Translations under genes and position numbers: made by a program
Notes under the pieces: generated by a model
What the model was told of the DNA's origin: nothing
What the model saw: the letters and a program-made list of their open reading frames with translations, nothing else
The model's database searches: none
Source: AP-15 sp963732095
Lineage (GTDB): Bacteria > Pseudomonadota > Alphaproteobacteria > ATCC43930 > CGMCC-115725
Length of the DNA: 64,000 nt
Direction: 5' to 3'
Assembly (NCBI GenBank): GCA_963732095.1
Contig: CAVSZA010000052.1
Coordinates: forward strand, 186,001 to 250,000
Shown here: positions 24,853 through 32,257 of the stretch, one piece after another
Position numbering within the stretch: the first letter of the stretch is position 1
Layout of the letters: every line of letters starts with the position of its first letter

Positions 24853-25188
24853 TTATAGGCCCAGCAACCGGTGCGCCGGCCCGGTGAGCCCTCCTCCTGC
24901 AGCAAATGGATTATGGATTCGGACGCCGCCCAACTCCGCCCCGTCCGCCAAATCTTCAGTAAGAATGGCAACAAGAATGGCAGCGCATCCCGCTTCGCGC
25001 GCGGTCGCCAACAGCAGGCCATCCCAATAAGACATGCGTTCGGCCGCGCAGCATCGGCGAGCGCGGCCCGCACCGCGCTCAACCGACTGCCCGTTTCGGG
25101 TAATGACGAACTCGGAACCGGCCTCGACTTCGCGTATGCAACGGGCAAATCTTTGGTTTGCTTCACGTAGGCTTATAGTCTTGGCCAT
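24853..25188 (-). pseudogene. Collapsed phd-vapC toxin-antitoxin remnant (antitoxin head joined to PIN toxin tail)
   Basis: From ATG 25188 the frame begins as a Phd/YefM antitoxin: MAKTISLREANQRFARCIRE then VEAGSEFVITRNGQ. The antitoxin stops there. The continuation is the end of a VapC PIN-domain toxin: SAVRAALADAARPNA (one frame), then LSYWDGLLLATAREAG-type sequence (MSYWDGLLLATAREAGCAAI) and TEDLADGAELGGVRIHNPF in the antitoxin frame. The toxin's catalytic N-terminal half is missing, so an internal deletion fused the two genes. A 12-bp duplication (24961-24984) inserts four residues, VAIL, before the conserved TEDLADG. Neither toxin nor antitoxin can be functional. Confidence 0.8.
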
Positions 25189-25308
25189 GTCCAAGTCGTC
25201 AGCATTTTCGGAAAGCACGCGATTGTGCTACGCGCAAAGGTCCCTTTCCCGCTGACACCGGCCGGCGTCCGCGTTATGACGTTGGGGCGAGCGGGCGGGA
25301 GAATTGAT

Positions 25309-26475
25309 ATGGGCGTCATAAAACGCATAGCGGAGTTTCATGATGATGTGACGAATTGGCGGCGCGACATCCATGCGCACCCGGAACTCGGGTTCGAGGA
25401 GCAGCGCACCTCCGATTTTGTCGCGCAAAAGCTCGCCGAGTTCGGGTACGAGGTGCATCGCGGCGTCGGCCGCACGGGTGTCGTCGGCCGGTTGCGCGCC
25501 GGCACGTCGTCGCGCTCGATCGGCTTGCGGGCCGACATGGATGCGCTCCCGATCGAGGAGGCGACCAATCTCACCTACCGCTCGCGCCATCAGGGTCGCA
25601 TGCACGCCTGCGGTCATGACGGGCACACCGCGATGCTGCTAGGCGCGGCCCGGTACCTCGCGGAGACCCGCGAGTTCGACGGCACCGTCAACCTGATCTT
25701 TCAACCCGCCGAAGAGGGGCTCGGCGGCGGCGCGGCGATGGTCGAGGACGGACTGTTCGAGCGCTTTCCGTGCGATGCGATCTTTGGCATGCACAATAGG
25801 CCGGGGCTCGCAATTGGCAAGTTCCAGATCCGCACCGGCCCGATGATGGCGGGCGGTGGCTACTTCGATATCACCGTCACCGGCCGCGGCGCGCACGGGG
25901 CCCGCCCTGAGGTGGGCATCGATCCGGTGATTGTCGCCAGCCACATCACGACGGCGTTGCAGACAATCGTCTCACGCAATGTGAGGCCGCTCGACACGGC
26001 AGTCCTCAGCGTCACCCAGATCCACGCCGGCGAAGCCTATAATGTGATCCCGGAGCACGCCTCCATCCGCGGCACCGCACGCGCCTTCGCTCCCGAAACC
26101 CTGCGCCTGATCGAGGACAACATGCGGCGCATCGCTTCCGGTGTCGCCGGCGGGTTCGGCGCGACCGCCGAGCTCGATTTCCGGATCTTGTTCCCGCCAC
26201 TGGTCAATGACGCCGCCGAGACCGAATTCATCGCCGAGACTGCCGCCGAGCTGGTCGGCGCCGACAACGTCAACCGCAATGGCAATTTGGTTATGGCCTC
26301 GGAAGATTTCTCGTACATGCTGAACCGTCGGCCCGGCGCCTACATCCAAATCGGCAACGGCGAGGGAACCGGAGGCTGCGAAGTCCACAGCCCCGGCTAC
26401 GATTTCAACGACATGGCACTGCCGTTCGGCGCCAGCCTGTTCGTCCGGCTGGCCGAGCGTAAATTGGCCCGCTGA
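25309..26475 (+). CDS. M20-family amidohydrolase (hippurate hydrolase / N-acyl amino-acid amidase type)
   Basis: A 388-residue cytoplasmic metallopeptidase. ATG 25309 has GGGAG seven bases upstream; a longer frame adds an unconserved leader. Metal-binding and catalytic segments are complete: RDIHAHPELGFEEQRTSDFV, RADMDALPIEE, GRMHACGHDGHTAMLLGAA, FQPAEEGLGGGAAMVEDGL and IFGMHN, with the late SEDFSYMLNRRPGAYIQIGN carrying the last His-equivalent region (CEVHSPGYDFND). Members hydrolyse N-acyl amino acids, hippurate or indole-acetyl conjugates; the substrate is not predictable. It stands alone downstream of the toxin-antitoxin remnant. Confidence 0.93.
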   Translation: MGVIKRIAEFHDDVTNWRRDIHAHPELGFEEQRTSDFVAQKLAEFGYEVHRGVGRTGVVGRLRAGTSSRSIGLRADMDALPIEEATNLTYRSRHQGRMHACGHDGHTAMLLGAARYLAETREFDGTVNLIFQPAEEGLGGGAAMVEDGLFERFPCDAIFGMHNRPGLAIGKFQIRTGPMMAGGGYFDITVTGRGAHGARPEVGIDPVIVASHITTALQTIVSRNVRPLDTAVLSVTQIHAGEAYNVIPEHASIRGTARAFAPETLRLIEDNMRRIASGVAGGFGATAELDFRILFPPLVNDAAETEFIAETAAELVGADNVNRNGNLVMASEDFSYMLNRRPGAYIQIGNGEGTGGCEVHSPGYDFNDMALPFGASLFVRLAERKLAR

Positions 26476-26540
26476 CCCTCACCTGCCTCGCTGCGCCGGG
26501 TCGGTGAGGGTTCGCGGATCAAATACCCGGAGACGGCCGG

Positions 26541-27083
26541 ATGCGGATTGTCGTGGTCGGCACCTCGGGGGCCGGCAAGACGACGTTGGCACGCAGAATT
26601 GCGGCGCTGTTGGAGCTGCCGCATATCGAACTCGACGCCATCAATTGGCAGTCGGGATGGCGCGATCTGACGCGGCACGATCCGGAGGAATTCGTCTGCC
26701 GCGTCGATGAGGCAATCAAGGCCGAGGCCTGGGTGGTCGACGGCAATTACGGTCCCGTGCGCGACAGGATCTGGCAGCGTGCGACCCACCTTGTTTGGCT
26801 CGACTACGAGCGACCGGTAATCATGGCTCGCGTGATCTCCCGTACGCTGTTCCGCGCCGTTCTGCGCATCGAACTATGGGCCGGAAACCGTGAGCGCTGG
26901 CGGCATATGCTGCGGCCCGGTCATCCGATCCGCTGGGCCTGGAGCACCTGGGAGCGCTGCCGCCGTGAAACCGCGGTACGGTTGGCGCGGAAGGAATGCG
27001 CGCATCTCATGGTATTGCGGCTGCACCGCCCCAGCGAAGTGCAGCGGGCAATCGACGTTCTTGTGTCCGCGTGCGGCCGATGA
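26541..27083 (+). CDS. P-loop kinase of the adenylate-kinase/FlaR-like (topology modulation) group
   Basis: A 180-residue nucleotide-binding protein. It begins MRIVVVGTSGAGKTTLARRI with the Walker A loop at residues 7-15 and continues with ELPHIELDAINWQSGWRD, the pattern of the small kinase group once called DNA topology modulation FlaR. VVDGNYGPVRDRIWQRATHL and the lid-like arginine cluster RETAVRLARKE follow. The likely reaction is phosphoryl transfer to an unknown small substrate. It is 65 bp downstream of the amidohydrolase gene on the same strand; a co-transcript is possible. Confidence 0.8.
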   Translation: MRIVVVGTSGAGKTTLARRIAALLELPHIELDAINWQSGWRDLTRHDPEEFVCRVDEAIKAEAWVVDGNYGPVRDRIWQRATHLVWLDYERPVIMARVISRTLFRAVLRIELWAGNRERWRHMLRPGHPIRWAWSTWERCRRETAVRLARKECAHLMVLRLHRPSEVQRAIDVLVSACGR

Positions 27084-27375
27084 CAAGTCGCCGATCTATC
27101 CATTTCTAAACAGCGTCGACCCTCACCCCGGCCGTGTCCGCTAACTCACATCGCAATACCCAAATTAACTTTTCTGTCAAAAAAATGACAAATATCGGAA
27201 ATGAAATCGAGCCAGATGGACATGATGGCCTTGTACATGGAGCTATTTCGCACGCAACCGTGAAGACCGCCCCCGTAGCCGCGACACGCAGCCGCAGCGG
27301 GAACGCTCGTATTAGACGAGTGTTTTGCGGACCGATCACTTAATAAGGGTATCCGGCGAATAAGGGTGAGATTCG
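27084..27375. other. Intergenic region with palindrome
   Basis: No credible gene. AT-rich block 27160-27205 contains the inverted repeat TGTCA-AAAAAA-TGACA (27175-27190), within a plausible promoter for the downstream helix-turn-helix gene. The stretch is among the most AT-rich in the window. Confidence 0.5.
27175..27190. promoter_or_regulatory. Candidate operator palindrome
   Basis: TGTCA and TGACA arms are separated by six A, forming a perfect 5-bp inverted repeat with an A-tract centre, 185 bp upstream of the winged-helix gene at 27376. The A-tract would bend the DNA. Possible target of a dimeric regulator; no protein is known to bind it. Confidence 0.35.
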
Positions 27376-27864
27376 ATGTCTACGCCAAATGAGAAAGCTC
27401 TTGCGTATCTGGACACGTTGGAAGCGCATCGACGGATGGCGCTCGAGATTAGCGAACAAAAAGCCGAGGAAGCCAAGCTGATCAAAGCCCGCCAGGAAGG
27501 GTTTCAAGCGGCGATGAAAATACTCGGCTTGGCAATTTCGGCTGGTGATGCCGAACCCGATCCGGCATCCGATCCCAAGCAGCCTGGCCGGCGACGCGTG
27601 CGTCGGCACATACGCGAACTGATCTTGCGTGAATTGTCGTTTTCCGGCCAGGCAATGACAGCAACCCAGATCGCCAAAGCCGTCGATTACCAGACCGAGC
27701 GAACGGAAATGGCGCTCCAGCGCATGGAAGAAACCGGCCAAGTGCTTCGGAATGCAGGGGGCCGATGGGCAATCGGCAACACAGCTATGGCTCAACTCAA
27801 TGGCCACGCTGCCACCGGCGGTAACGGGAAATCCCGGTCGATGCCGGACGCTGTTGACACCTAG
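27376..27864 (+). CDS. Winged-helix-like conserved protein
   Basis: A 162-residue protein. The N-terminal third is a charged coiled-coil (EAHRRMALEISEQKAEEAKL), then an acidic linker, then RRRVRRHIRELILRELSFSG and MTATQIAKAVDYQTERTEMA with LQRMEETGQVLRNAGGRWAI, which reads as a winged helix-turn-helix with a wing GRWAIG. This arrangement occurs in short alphaproteobacterial regulators of unknown target. It may bind DNA and might use the AT-rich palindrome upstream of itself. It lies 141 bp upstream of the small sigma-like gene. Confidence 0.65.
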   Translation: MSTPNEKALAYLDTLEAHRRMALEISEQKAEEAKLIKARQEGFQAAMKILGLAISAGDAEPDPASDPKQPGRRRVRRHIRELILRELSFSGQAMTATQIAKAVDYQTERTEMALQRMEETGQVLRNAGGRWAIGNTAMAQLNGHAATGGNGKSRSMPDAVDT

Positions 27865-28005
27865 ATTTAATGGAAGTCCTTGCTTTTCCCTTGCGAGGTT
27901 TCATACTCCCAGTAGCCGCGGGTATCGGCTTGGATTAGCGGATCGCCGATATGATTTTCGAGAACATGTAGATTTCGCCGTGCCAGCAGCTTTGGGAGAC
28001 AACAA

Positions 28006-28242
28006 ATGGCCGAGCGCGAAGAAGTTGGTGATCGGACGAACCGCATCCCCGAACACATGATCGAGACGATCAACAAGTTGGTGCGGAGCTCGCGCCACAT
28101 GCTGACTGAGATCGGCCGCGAGCCGACTGCCGAGGAACTCGCCGTAAAGCTGTCGATGCCACTCGAAAAAGTGGAAAAGCTCTTAACGATCGCCCACCAC
28201 CCGGTTGATCTTAAGATGAGGACCGGCGGCGACGGGATTTAA
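28006..28242 (+). CDS. Stand-alone sigma-70 region 3 protein (RpoD fragment)
   Basis: A 78-residue product that matches only region 3 of the housekeeping sigma factor: NRIPEHMIETINKLVRSSRH, MLTEIGREPTAEELAVKLSM and PLEKVEKLLTIAHHPVDL. Normal RpoD would be preceded by region 2 and followed by region 4; neither is here. It has its own ribosome site (GGGAGACAAC before the ATG) and a plausible N-terminus MAEREEVGDRT. The downstream TAA comes right after RTGGDGI, where RpoD normally reads an acidic loop. It could be a duplicated fragment or a short protein that competes with sigma for core RNA polymerase or for extended -10 DNA. Function unproven. Confidence 0.75.
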   Translation: MAEREEVGDRTNRIPEHMIETINKLVRSSRHMLTEIGREPTAEELAVKLSMPLEKVEKLLTIAHHPVDLKMRTGGDGI

Positions 28243-28489
28243 TCTCGGCCGATCTCGCCTGGCGTCACCCCTACTGCAGGAACTCGCTCGAGTGGGCGAC
28301 CAGACCGCTTCGCCCGCAGGTGCTCTACGCAATTTTTGACGCAACACAGGGGCCAACGATCACGGCGAGGTAGCGCGCCGGCTGGTCGGGCGCTGGCATG
28401 GGGCCTTTCCTTTGATCCAGACCCGCGGCAGAATCATCGGGTAACGATGATGCTCGGCGGTAAGCGGCGGCGCCATCCGGGAGGAAGCC
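28243..28489. other. Gene-free stretch before the MFS gene
   Basis: No credible gene. GGGAGGAAGCC just before 28490 is the ribosome site of the MFS gene. A weak sigma-like continuation after the small region-3 gene was looked for and not found. Confidence 0.45.
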
Positions 28490-29779
28490 ATGGAAGCGCA
28501 GGTCATCAGCAAGGTCAGCCGGCGGATCGTGCCGTTCGTGGCGCTCTGCTACTTTGTCTGCTTCCTCGATCGCGTCAATGTCGGCTTCGCCGCGCTCGAG
28601 ATGAACAAGGATCTCGGCTTCACCGCCACAATGTTCGGCTGGGGCGCCGGCATCTTCTTTTTCGGATATTTTTTCTTCGAAGTGCCGAGCAATTTGGCGC
28701 TCGAGCGGTTCGGGGCGCGGCTGTGGATCGCCCGAATCATGGTGACCTGGGGCCTGTTGTCGGCCGCGATGGCGCTGATCTGGAACGGATGGAGCTTTCT
28801 CGTCATCCGCTTCCTGCTCGGCGCGGCCGAGGCCGGCTTCTTCCCCGGAATCATCCTGTTCCTGACCTACTGGTTCCCGTCGTATTATCGGGCTCGCATG
28901 GTTGGCCGCTTCATGGCCGCGATCCCGATCTCGACGGTGATCGGCGCCCCGCTATCCGGCTTGATCCTCGGAATGGACGGGATCTGGGGGCTCAAGGGTT
29001 GGCAGTGGCTGTTTATTTGCGAGGGCCTCCCGACAGTTTTGCTCGGCCTTGTCGTGATGTTTTACCTGACCGACGGTCCAGCAAAGGCGCATTGGCTCGC
29101 CGCCGACGAGCGCGACTGGCTGATTGACCGCTTGCGCCGCGAACGGATGGTCCGCGAGGCTCACGCAAGACACACGCTCTGGCAGGCGCTGGCCCATCCC
29201 CGCGTGCTGGTGCTGAGCCTCGTTTATTTCGGCACTGCCGCAGCCAGTTACGCCTTGAGTTTTTGGCTGCCGACGATCGTCAAGGACTTTGGCGTCACCG
29301 ATTTCCAGACCGGGCTGATCACCGCGATTCCTTATGTGATCGGCGCGGTCGCCGTATTTCTGTGGCCCCTCCTTTCCGACCGGATGGGCGAGCGGAAATG
29401 GAACACAGCCCTGGCCTTCCTGGTCACGGCCGGCGGCCTCGCGCTGTCGACCTATTTCCCCGACCCGGTGCAGAAGATGACCGTGCTGTCGATCTGCGCG
29501 ATCGGTCTCTTCGCAATCGCGCCATTGTTCTGGACATTGCCGACCGCGTTCCTCAGCGGCACCGCCGCGGCAGGCGGCATTGCCCTGATCAATTCGATCG
29601 GCAATCTCGCCGGATTTGCGGCCCCCTACGCTATGGGCTACCTGAAGGATGCAACCGGCGGGTTCACTGCCGGCCTTTTGGCGGTTGCGTTCTTCCCGTT
29701 CTTGTCGGCCATCCTCGTGCTGATCCTCGGGCACAACCCGGCGCTCGAACGCGGCGCCATCCCGGAGGGAGCCCACTAG
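28490..29779 (+). CDS. ACS-family MFS transporter (organic anion:proton symporter type)
   Basis: A 429-residue 12-helix permease of the anion:cation symporter group, which takes up tartrate, phthalate, glucarate or similar acids. Characteristic segments are RRIVPFVALCYFVCFLDRVN, VGFAALEMNKDLGF, FFGYFFFEVPSNLALERFGA, RFLLGAAEAGFFPGIILFLT and WFPSYYRARMVGRFMAAIPI. GGGAGGAAGCC precedes the ATG. The central loop is RERMVREAHARHTLWQALAHP. No dehydratase, oxidase or regulator gene is adjacent, so the substrate is open; tartrate-like acids are the default guess. Its stop codon region overlaps a tiny lipoprotein gene on the opposite strand. Confidence 0.92.
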   Translation: MEAQVISKVSRRIVPFVALCYFVCFLDRVNVGFAALEMNKDLGFTATMFGWGAGIFFFGYFFFEVPSNLALERFGARLWIARIMVTWGLLSAAMALIWNGWSFLVIRFLLGAAEAGFFPGIILFLTYWFPSYYRARMVGRFMAAIPISTVIGAPLSGLILGMDGIWGLKGWQWLFICEGLPTVLLGLVVMFYLTDGPAKAHWLAADERDWLIDRLRRERMVREAHARHTLWQALAHPRVLVLSLVYFGTAAASYALSFWLPTIVKDFGVTDFQTGLITAIPYVIGAVAVFLWPLLSDRMGERKWNTALAFLVTAGGLALSTYFPDPVQKMTVLSICAIGLFAIAPLFWTLPTAFLSGTAAAGGIALINSIGNLAGFAAPYAMGYLKDATGGFTAGLLAVAFFPFLSAILVLILGHNPALERGAIPEGAH

Positions 29780-29943
29780 CATTGCAAACTACGGGTTTGC
29801 GCAGCCTTCGAAAGCATTATGGGGACACTCAAATCCGCCGCCCGGATCTCCGGTCCGACGTAGGCATTCCCGGCCCCTGGTCCGCACCCGGTGAGCAGTA
29901 TCGTCAGAACAACCGCGAGAGGTGCGAATCTCCCCGTCCTCAT
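29776..29943 (-). CDS. Very small predicted lipoprotein
   Basis: A 55-residue frame not covered by longer genes. The N-terminus MRTGRFAPLAVVLTILLTGC is a textbook type II signal with lipobox LLTGC, giving a lipid-anchored Cys20 and a 35-residue mature part (GPGAGNAYVGPEIRAADLSV then PIMLSKAAQ). It starts 32 bp after the ridA stop on the same strand and its last four bases overlap the 3' end of the convergent MFS gene. No strong ribosome site is seen, so expression is uncertain; the lipobox makes chance less likely. Confidence 0.45.
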   Translation of the reverse strand: MRTGRFAPLAVVLTILLTGCGPGAGNAYVGPEIRAADLSVPIMLSKAAQTRSLQC

Positions 29944-29975
29944 AGGCGAGAGAACCGCGTTGGGCTTGCTGAGAT

Positions 29976-30368
29976 CTAGATCACCGCGATCGCTTCGATC
30001 TCGATCAGAAACTCGGGCTGGGCCAGTGCCGCGACAGCGACCAGGGTCGAGGCCGGCATTTTCTTGCCGAAGAATTCCTCGCGAATGGCCGCGTAGTCGG
30101 CGCGATGACGAATATCGATCAGATAGGTATTGACCTTGACGATATTTGCCATCGTGCCCCCGCCGGCCTCGATCTGTGCCTTCACCGCCTGCAAGGCCGC
30201 CCGCGCCTGCGCCTTGAAATCGCCGGCATGCGCCGCGCTGCCGTTGTCGCCATAAGCCACCTGGCCCGCGATATAGAGGATCGTCTCGGCGCCGGTCACC
30301 TTGACAGCCTGCGAATAAGTCGGCGGATCCCAGACCCCGCGGGCGGCATATTGCTCGATCTTCGCCAT
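29976..30368 (-). CDS. RidA/YjgF-family protein
   Basis: A 130-residue member of the Rid family, which includes enamine/imine deaminases that detoxify 2-aminoacrylate. ATG 30368 is preferred over 30401 because GAGGAGCGAGCG precedes it. The fold markers are TYSQAVKVTGAETILYIAGQ, QARAALQAVKAQIEAGGGT and VKVNTYLIDIRHRADYAAIR, ending with STLVAVAALAQPEFLIEIEA. The key arginine of active RidA (in the xxxR(S/T) position) is not present in the equivalent PASTLVAV, so this may be a non-RidA subgroup with another activity. Confidence 0.88.
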   Translation of the reverse strand: MAKIEQYAARGVWDPPTYSQAVKVTGAETILYIAGQVAYGDNGSAAHAGDFKAQARAALQAVKAQIEAGGGTMANIVKVNTYLIDIRHRADYAAIREEFFGKKMPASTLVAVAALAQPEFLIEIEAIAVI

Positions 30369-30479
30369 CGCTCGCTCCTCCTGTGAATGGAACGGCGCCA
30401 AGCTAAGAGCCGACCGCCACGAGCGTCAATTGTGCTCGTCGCGGACGACCCTAAAGGCGCTCCGAAACGAGCCGCCCGA

Positions 30480-30911
30480 TCAAGGCTGCTGGTCGGCCGG
30501 GCGGGCGCGGTCGGCCGATTGCTGGCGATAGACTTCCCGCTGCTTCTCGCGCCACGCGGCCCGTTCCTCCGGATCGAGCTTGCCGTCGTGGTTGCTGTCG
30601 ATTTGGTCGAACCGCTCGCGATAAAGCTGGTCGCGCTCCTCGGCCGGCATCGCCGCCAGCCGATCGTAATAGGCCTTGCGCCGCTCGATGCTCGCTTTCT
30701 CCGCAGCGGAAAGGCCGGGGTCGGCCAGCTGACGCGCGAGCCGCACCTGGCGCTGCTGCAGGTCGCGCGCGCGGAAGTCGCGGTACTGGTCGAAGGTGAT
30801 CAGCTCGCCGGCCGCGGCGGGTTCGGCCGCTCGTTGCGCAACGGCCGGCCAGTGCGACCATGCCGTTGCGAGCAGGACCGCCGCGGCGGCTGGGAGTGCC
30901 CATTTCTTCAT
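30480..30911 (-). CDS. Secreted EF-hand protein
   Basis: A 143-residue periplasmic protein. ATG 30911 has GGAGACGACG upstream and gives a signal peptide MKKWALPAAAAVLLATAWSH. One canonical EF-hand loop is visible, DQIDSNHDGKLDPEE, with Asp/Asn/Asp/Gly/Leu/Glu in positions 1, 3, 5, 6, 8 and 12, so it should bind one calcium. A helical arginine-rich stalk (FRARDLQQRQVRLARQLADP) precedes it and a charged helix follows. The partner is unknown. It is a lone gene between ridA and the sdhA remnant. Confidence 0.8.
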   Translation of the reverse strand: MKKWALPAAAAVLLATAWSHWPAVAQRAAEPAAAGELITFDQYRDFRARDLQQRQVRLARQLADPGLSAAEKASIERRKAYYDRLAAMPAEERDQLYRERFDQIDSNHDGKLDPEERAAWREKQREVYRQQSADRARPADQQP

Positions 30912-31118
30912 CGTCGTCTCCTTGGAGGTTCGTCGTCCCCGCGCATAATAGAACAAAACATGATCATATTTGGCAAGCAGATTTTGGCGAGTCGCCCCTA
31001 TCGGCACCCGCGAATAGATTGGCGCGAACGGGCGGTGTACTCAGCAGCCAGCCACGAGGTTTCGAATGCCTGCGAGAATTCAGGCAACCGCGGGCATTAC
31101 CAAAGGAGGAGGAAACAG
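30912..31118. other. Gene-free stretch before the sdhA remnant
   Basis: No credible intact gene. The right part (from about 31080) may already be diverged sdhA sequence. Confidence 0.4.
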
Positions 31119-31564
31119 GATCCGGCACAGCAGGGGCGGCAATAAGCCCGGCGAGGTCCGCCCGCAGATGCAGGAAGCTATGCAGTCCGGCTTCGCCGTG
31201 TTTCGCCGCGGCGACACATTGAGGGGAGGGGTTGGACAAGCTTCAGGCACTGCGCGATCCATTGGAGCGCGTCACGGTCGATGATGATTCGCTGCAGTGG
31301 AATGTCGCGCTCGTCTCGGCTCTGGAGCTTGCCAAATCTCGCCGATCAGGCGGTGGTCATTGCGCACTCCGCCTGCGAACGCACGAATCACGTGGAGCCC
31401 ACGCGCGCGAAGATTACCAAAAACGCGACGATGTGAACTGGCTGAAGCACACCTGCGCGTGGAAGGACGACGACTGGAACGTCCGTTTCGCCTACCGCCC
31501 GGTCCACCTCAATGCGCTCTCCAACGAGGCGCCGAGCTTCCCGCCCGCCGAGCGCACCCACTGA
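31119..31564 (+). pseudogene. sdhA: Succinate dehydrogenase flavoprotein subunit, C-terminal remnant with several frameshifts
   Basis: The last third of SdhA can be read in pieces: RIRHSRGG and VRPQMQEAMQSGFAVFRRGD (one frame), DKLQALRDPLERVTVDDDSL then QWNVALVSALEL (second), NLADQAVVIAHSACER (third), and SRGAHAREDYQKRDDVNWLK, HTCAWKDDDWNVRFAYRPVH to the TGA at 31562. The ESRGAHARED motif, which carries the conserved Arg near the active site, and WNVRFAYRPVH are unmistakable. FAD-binding and capping domains are absent. At least three indels are needed. The sdhB beginning follows within 150 bp, so this is the wreck of an sdhA-sdhB junction, not a single stray fragment. Confidence 0.85.
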
Positions 31565-31595
31565 GCAAACCGTGGCGGTTTTTGCAATGCCTTAC

Positions 31596-31682
31596 CGTCA
31601 TTGCGAGGAGCGCAGCGACGAAGCAATCTCGGCCCGGTTACTCGCTGCCCATCGAGATTGCTTCGCTTCGCTCGCAATGACG
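31596..31682. repeat. Paired inverted REP (BIME-like) element
   Basis: CGTCATTGCGAGGAGCGCAG at 31596, continuing to GAAGCAATCTCG (31631), is mirrored by CGAGATTGCTTCGCTTCGCT from 31653 to CAATGACG (31682). The arms can fold on themselves and on each other. This type of GCAATGACG REP is widespread in Alphaproteobacteria. It lies between the sdhA and sdhB remnants. Confidence 0.9.
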
Positions 31683-31704
31683 GCGTTAAGTAGGAGAAGT
31701 TTCA

Positions 31705-32075
31705 ATGTCCGAATTTTCGCTCCCGGCAAACTCAAGGGTTGGCGAAGGCAAGCACTGGGCGCTGCCAAAACCGGCGGACCACATCAAGAGCTTCCGGATC
31801 TATCGCTGGGACCCGGCGAAGAACGCCAACCCGACGATGGATACCTTCGGCATCGATCGCGATCACTGCGGGCCGATGGTGCTCGATGCCTTGGTCAAGA
31901 TCAACGACCAGATCGACCCGACATTGGCGTTCCGGCGGTCCTGCCGCGAAGGCGTGTGCGGCTCCTGCGCAATGAATATCGACGGGGTCAACACATTGGC
32001 GTGTCTCACCCCAATGGACAGCCTCAAAAAAGGGCCGATGCCGGATCACTCCGCTGCCGCACATGCAGGTGCTTG
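31705..32075 (+). pseudogene. sdhB: Succinate dehydrogenase iron-sulfur subunit, N-terminal half only
   Basis: Begins as a normal SdhB: HIKSFRIYRWDPAKNANPTM, FGIDRDHCGPMVLDALVKIN, and the [2Fe-2S] ligands in SCREGVCGSCAMNIDGVNTL ACL. It fails after MDSLKKGP; the continuation ITPLPHMQVL is found in another frame (to about 32075), after which no SdhB sequence is seen. The C-terminal [4Fe-4S]/[3Fe-4S] domain is missing. The truncated frame runs on into the following gene only because no stop intervenes. The remnant, with the sdhA tail before it, suggests a duplicated sdh region that decayed; the functional sdh operon must lie elsewhere. Confidence 0.85.
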
Positions 32076-32257
32076 CGGGCGCCGGGGCCGGGTGTCAACA
32101 AGCCGGCCGCCTAAGCTGGCGCGGGGTCGACCGGGATCCGCACCGGTCCGCTGCAATTGGCGTCGAAAACCGACGCTCGATAAACTAACCTCTGCTTTGC
32201 AGGGTTGGATAAATTGCCCATCCAGGGAAGGTGGGCAGTACCGAGGAGCGTGGGCGG

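Noticed and set aside
27134..27343. 69-codon frame before the winged-helix gene
   Set aside because: Product MSANSHRNTQINFS... has no structure pattern; the region looks like promoter DNA with an operator-like palindrome.
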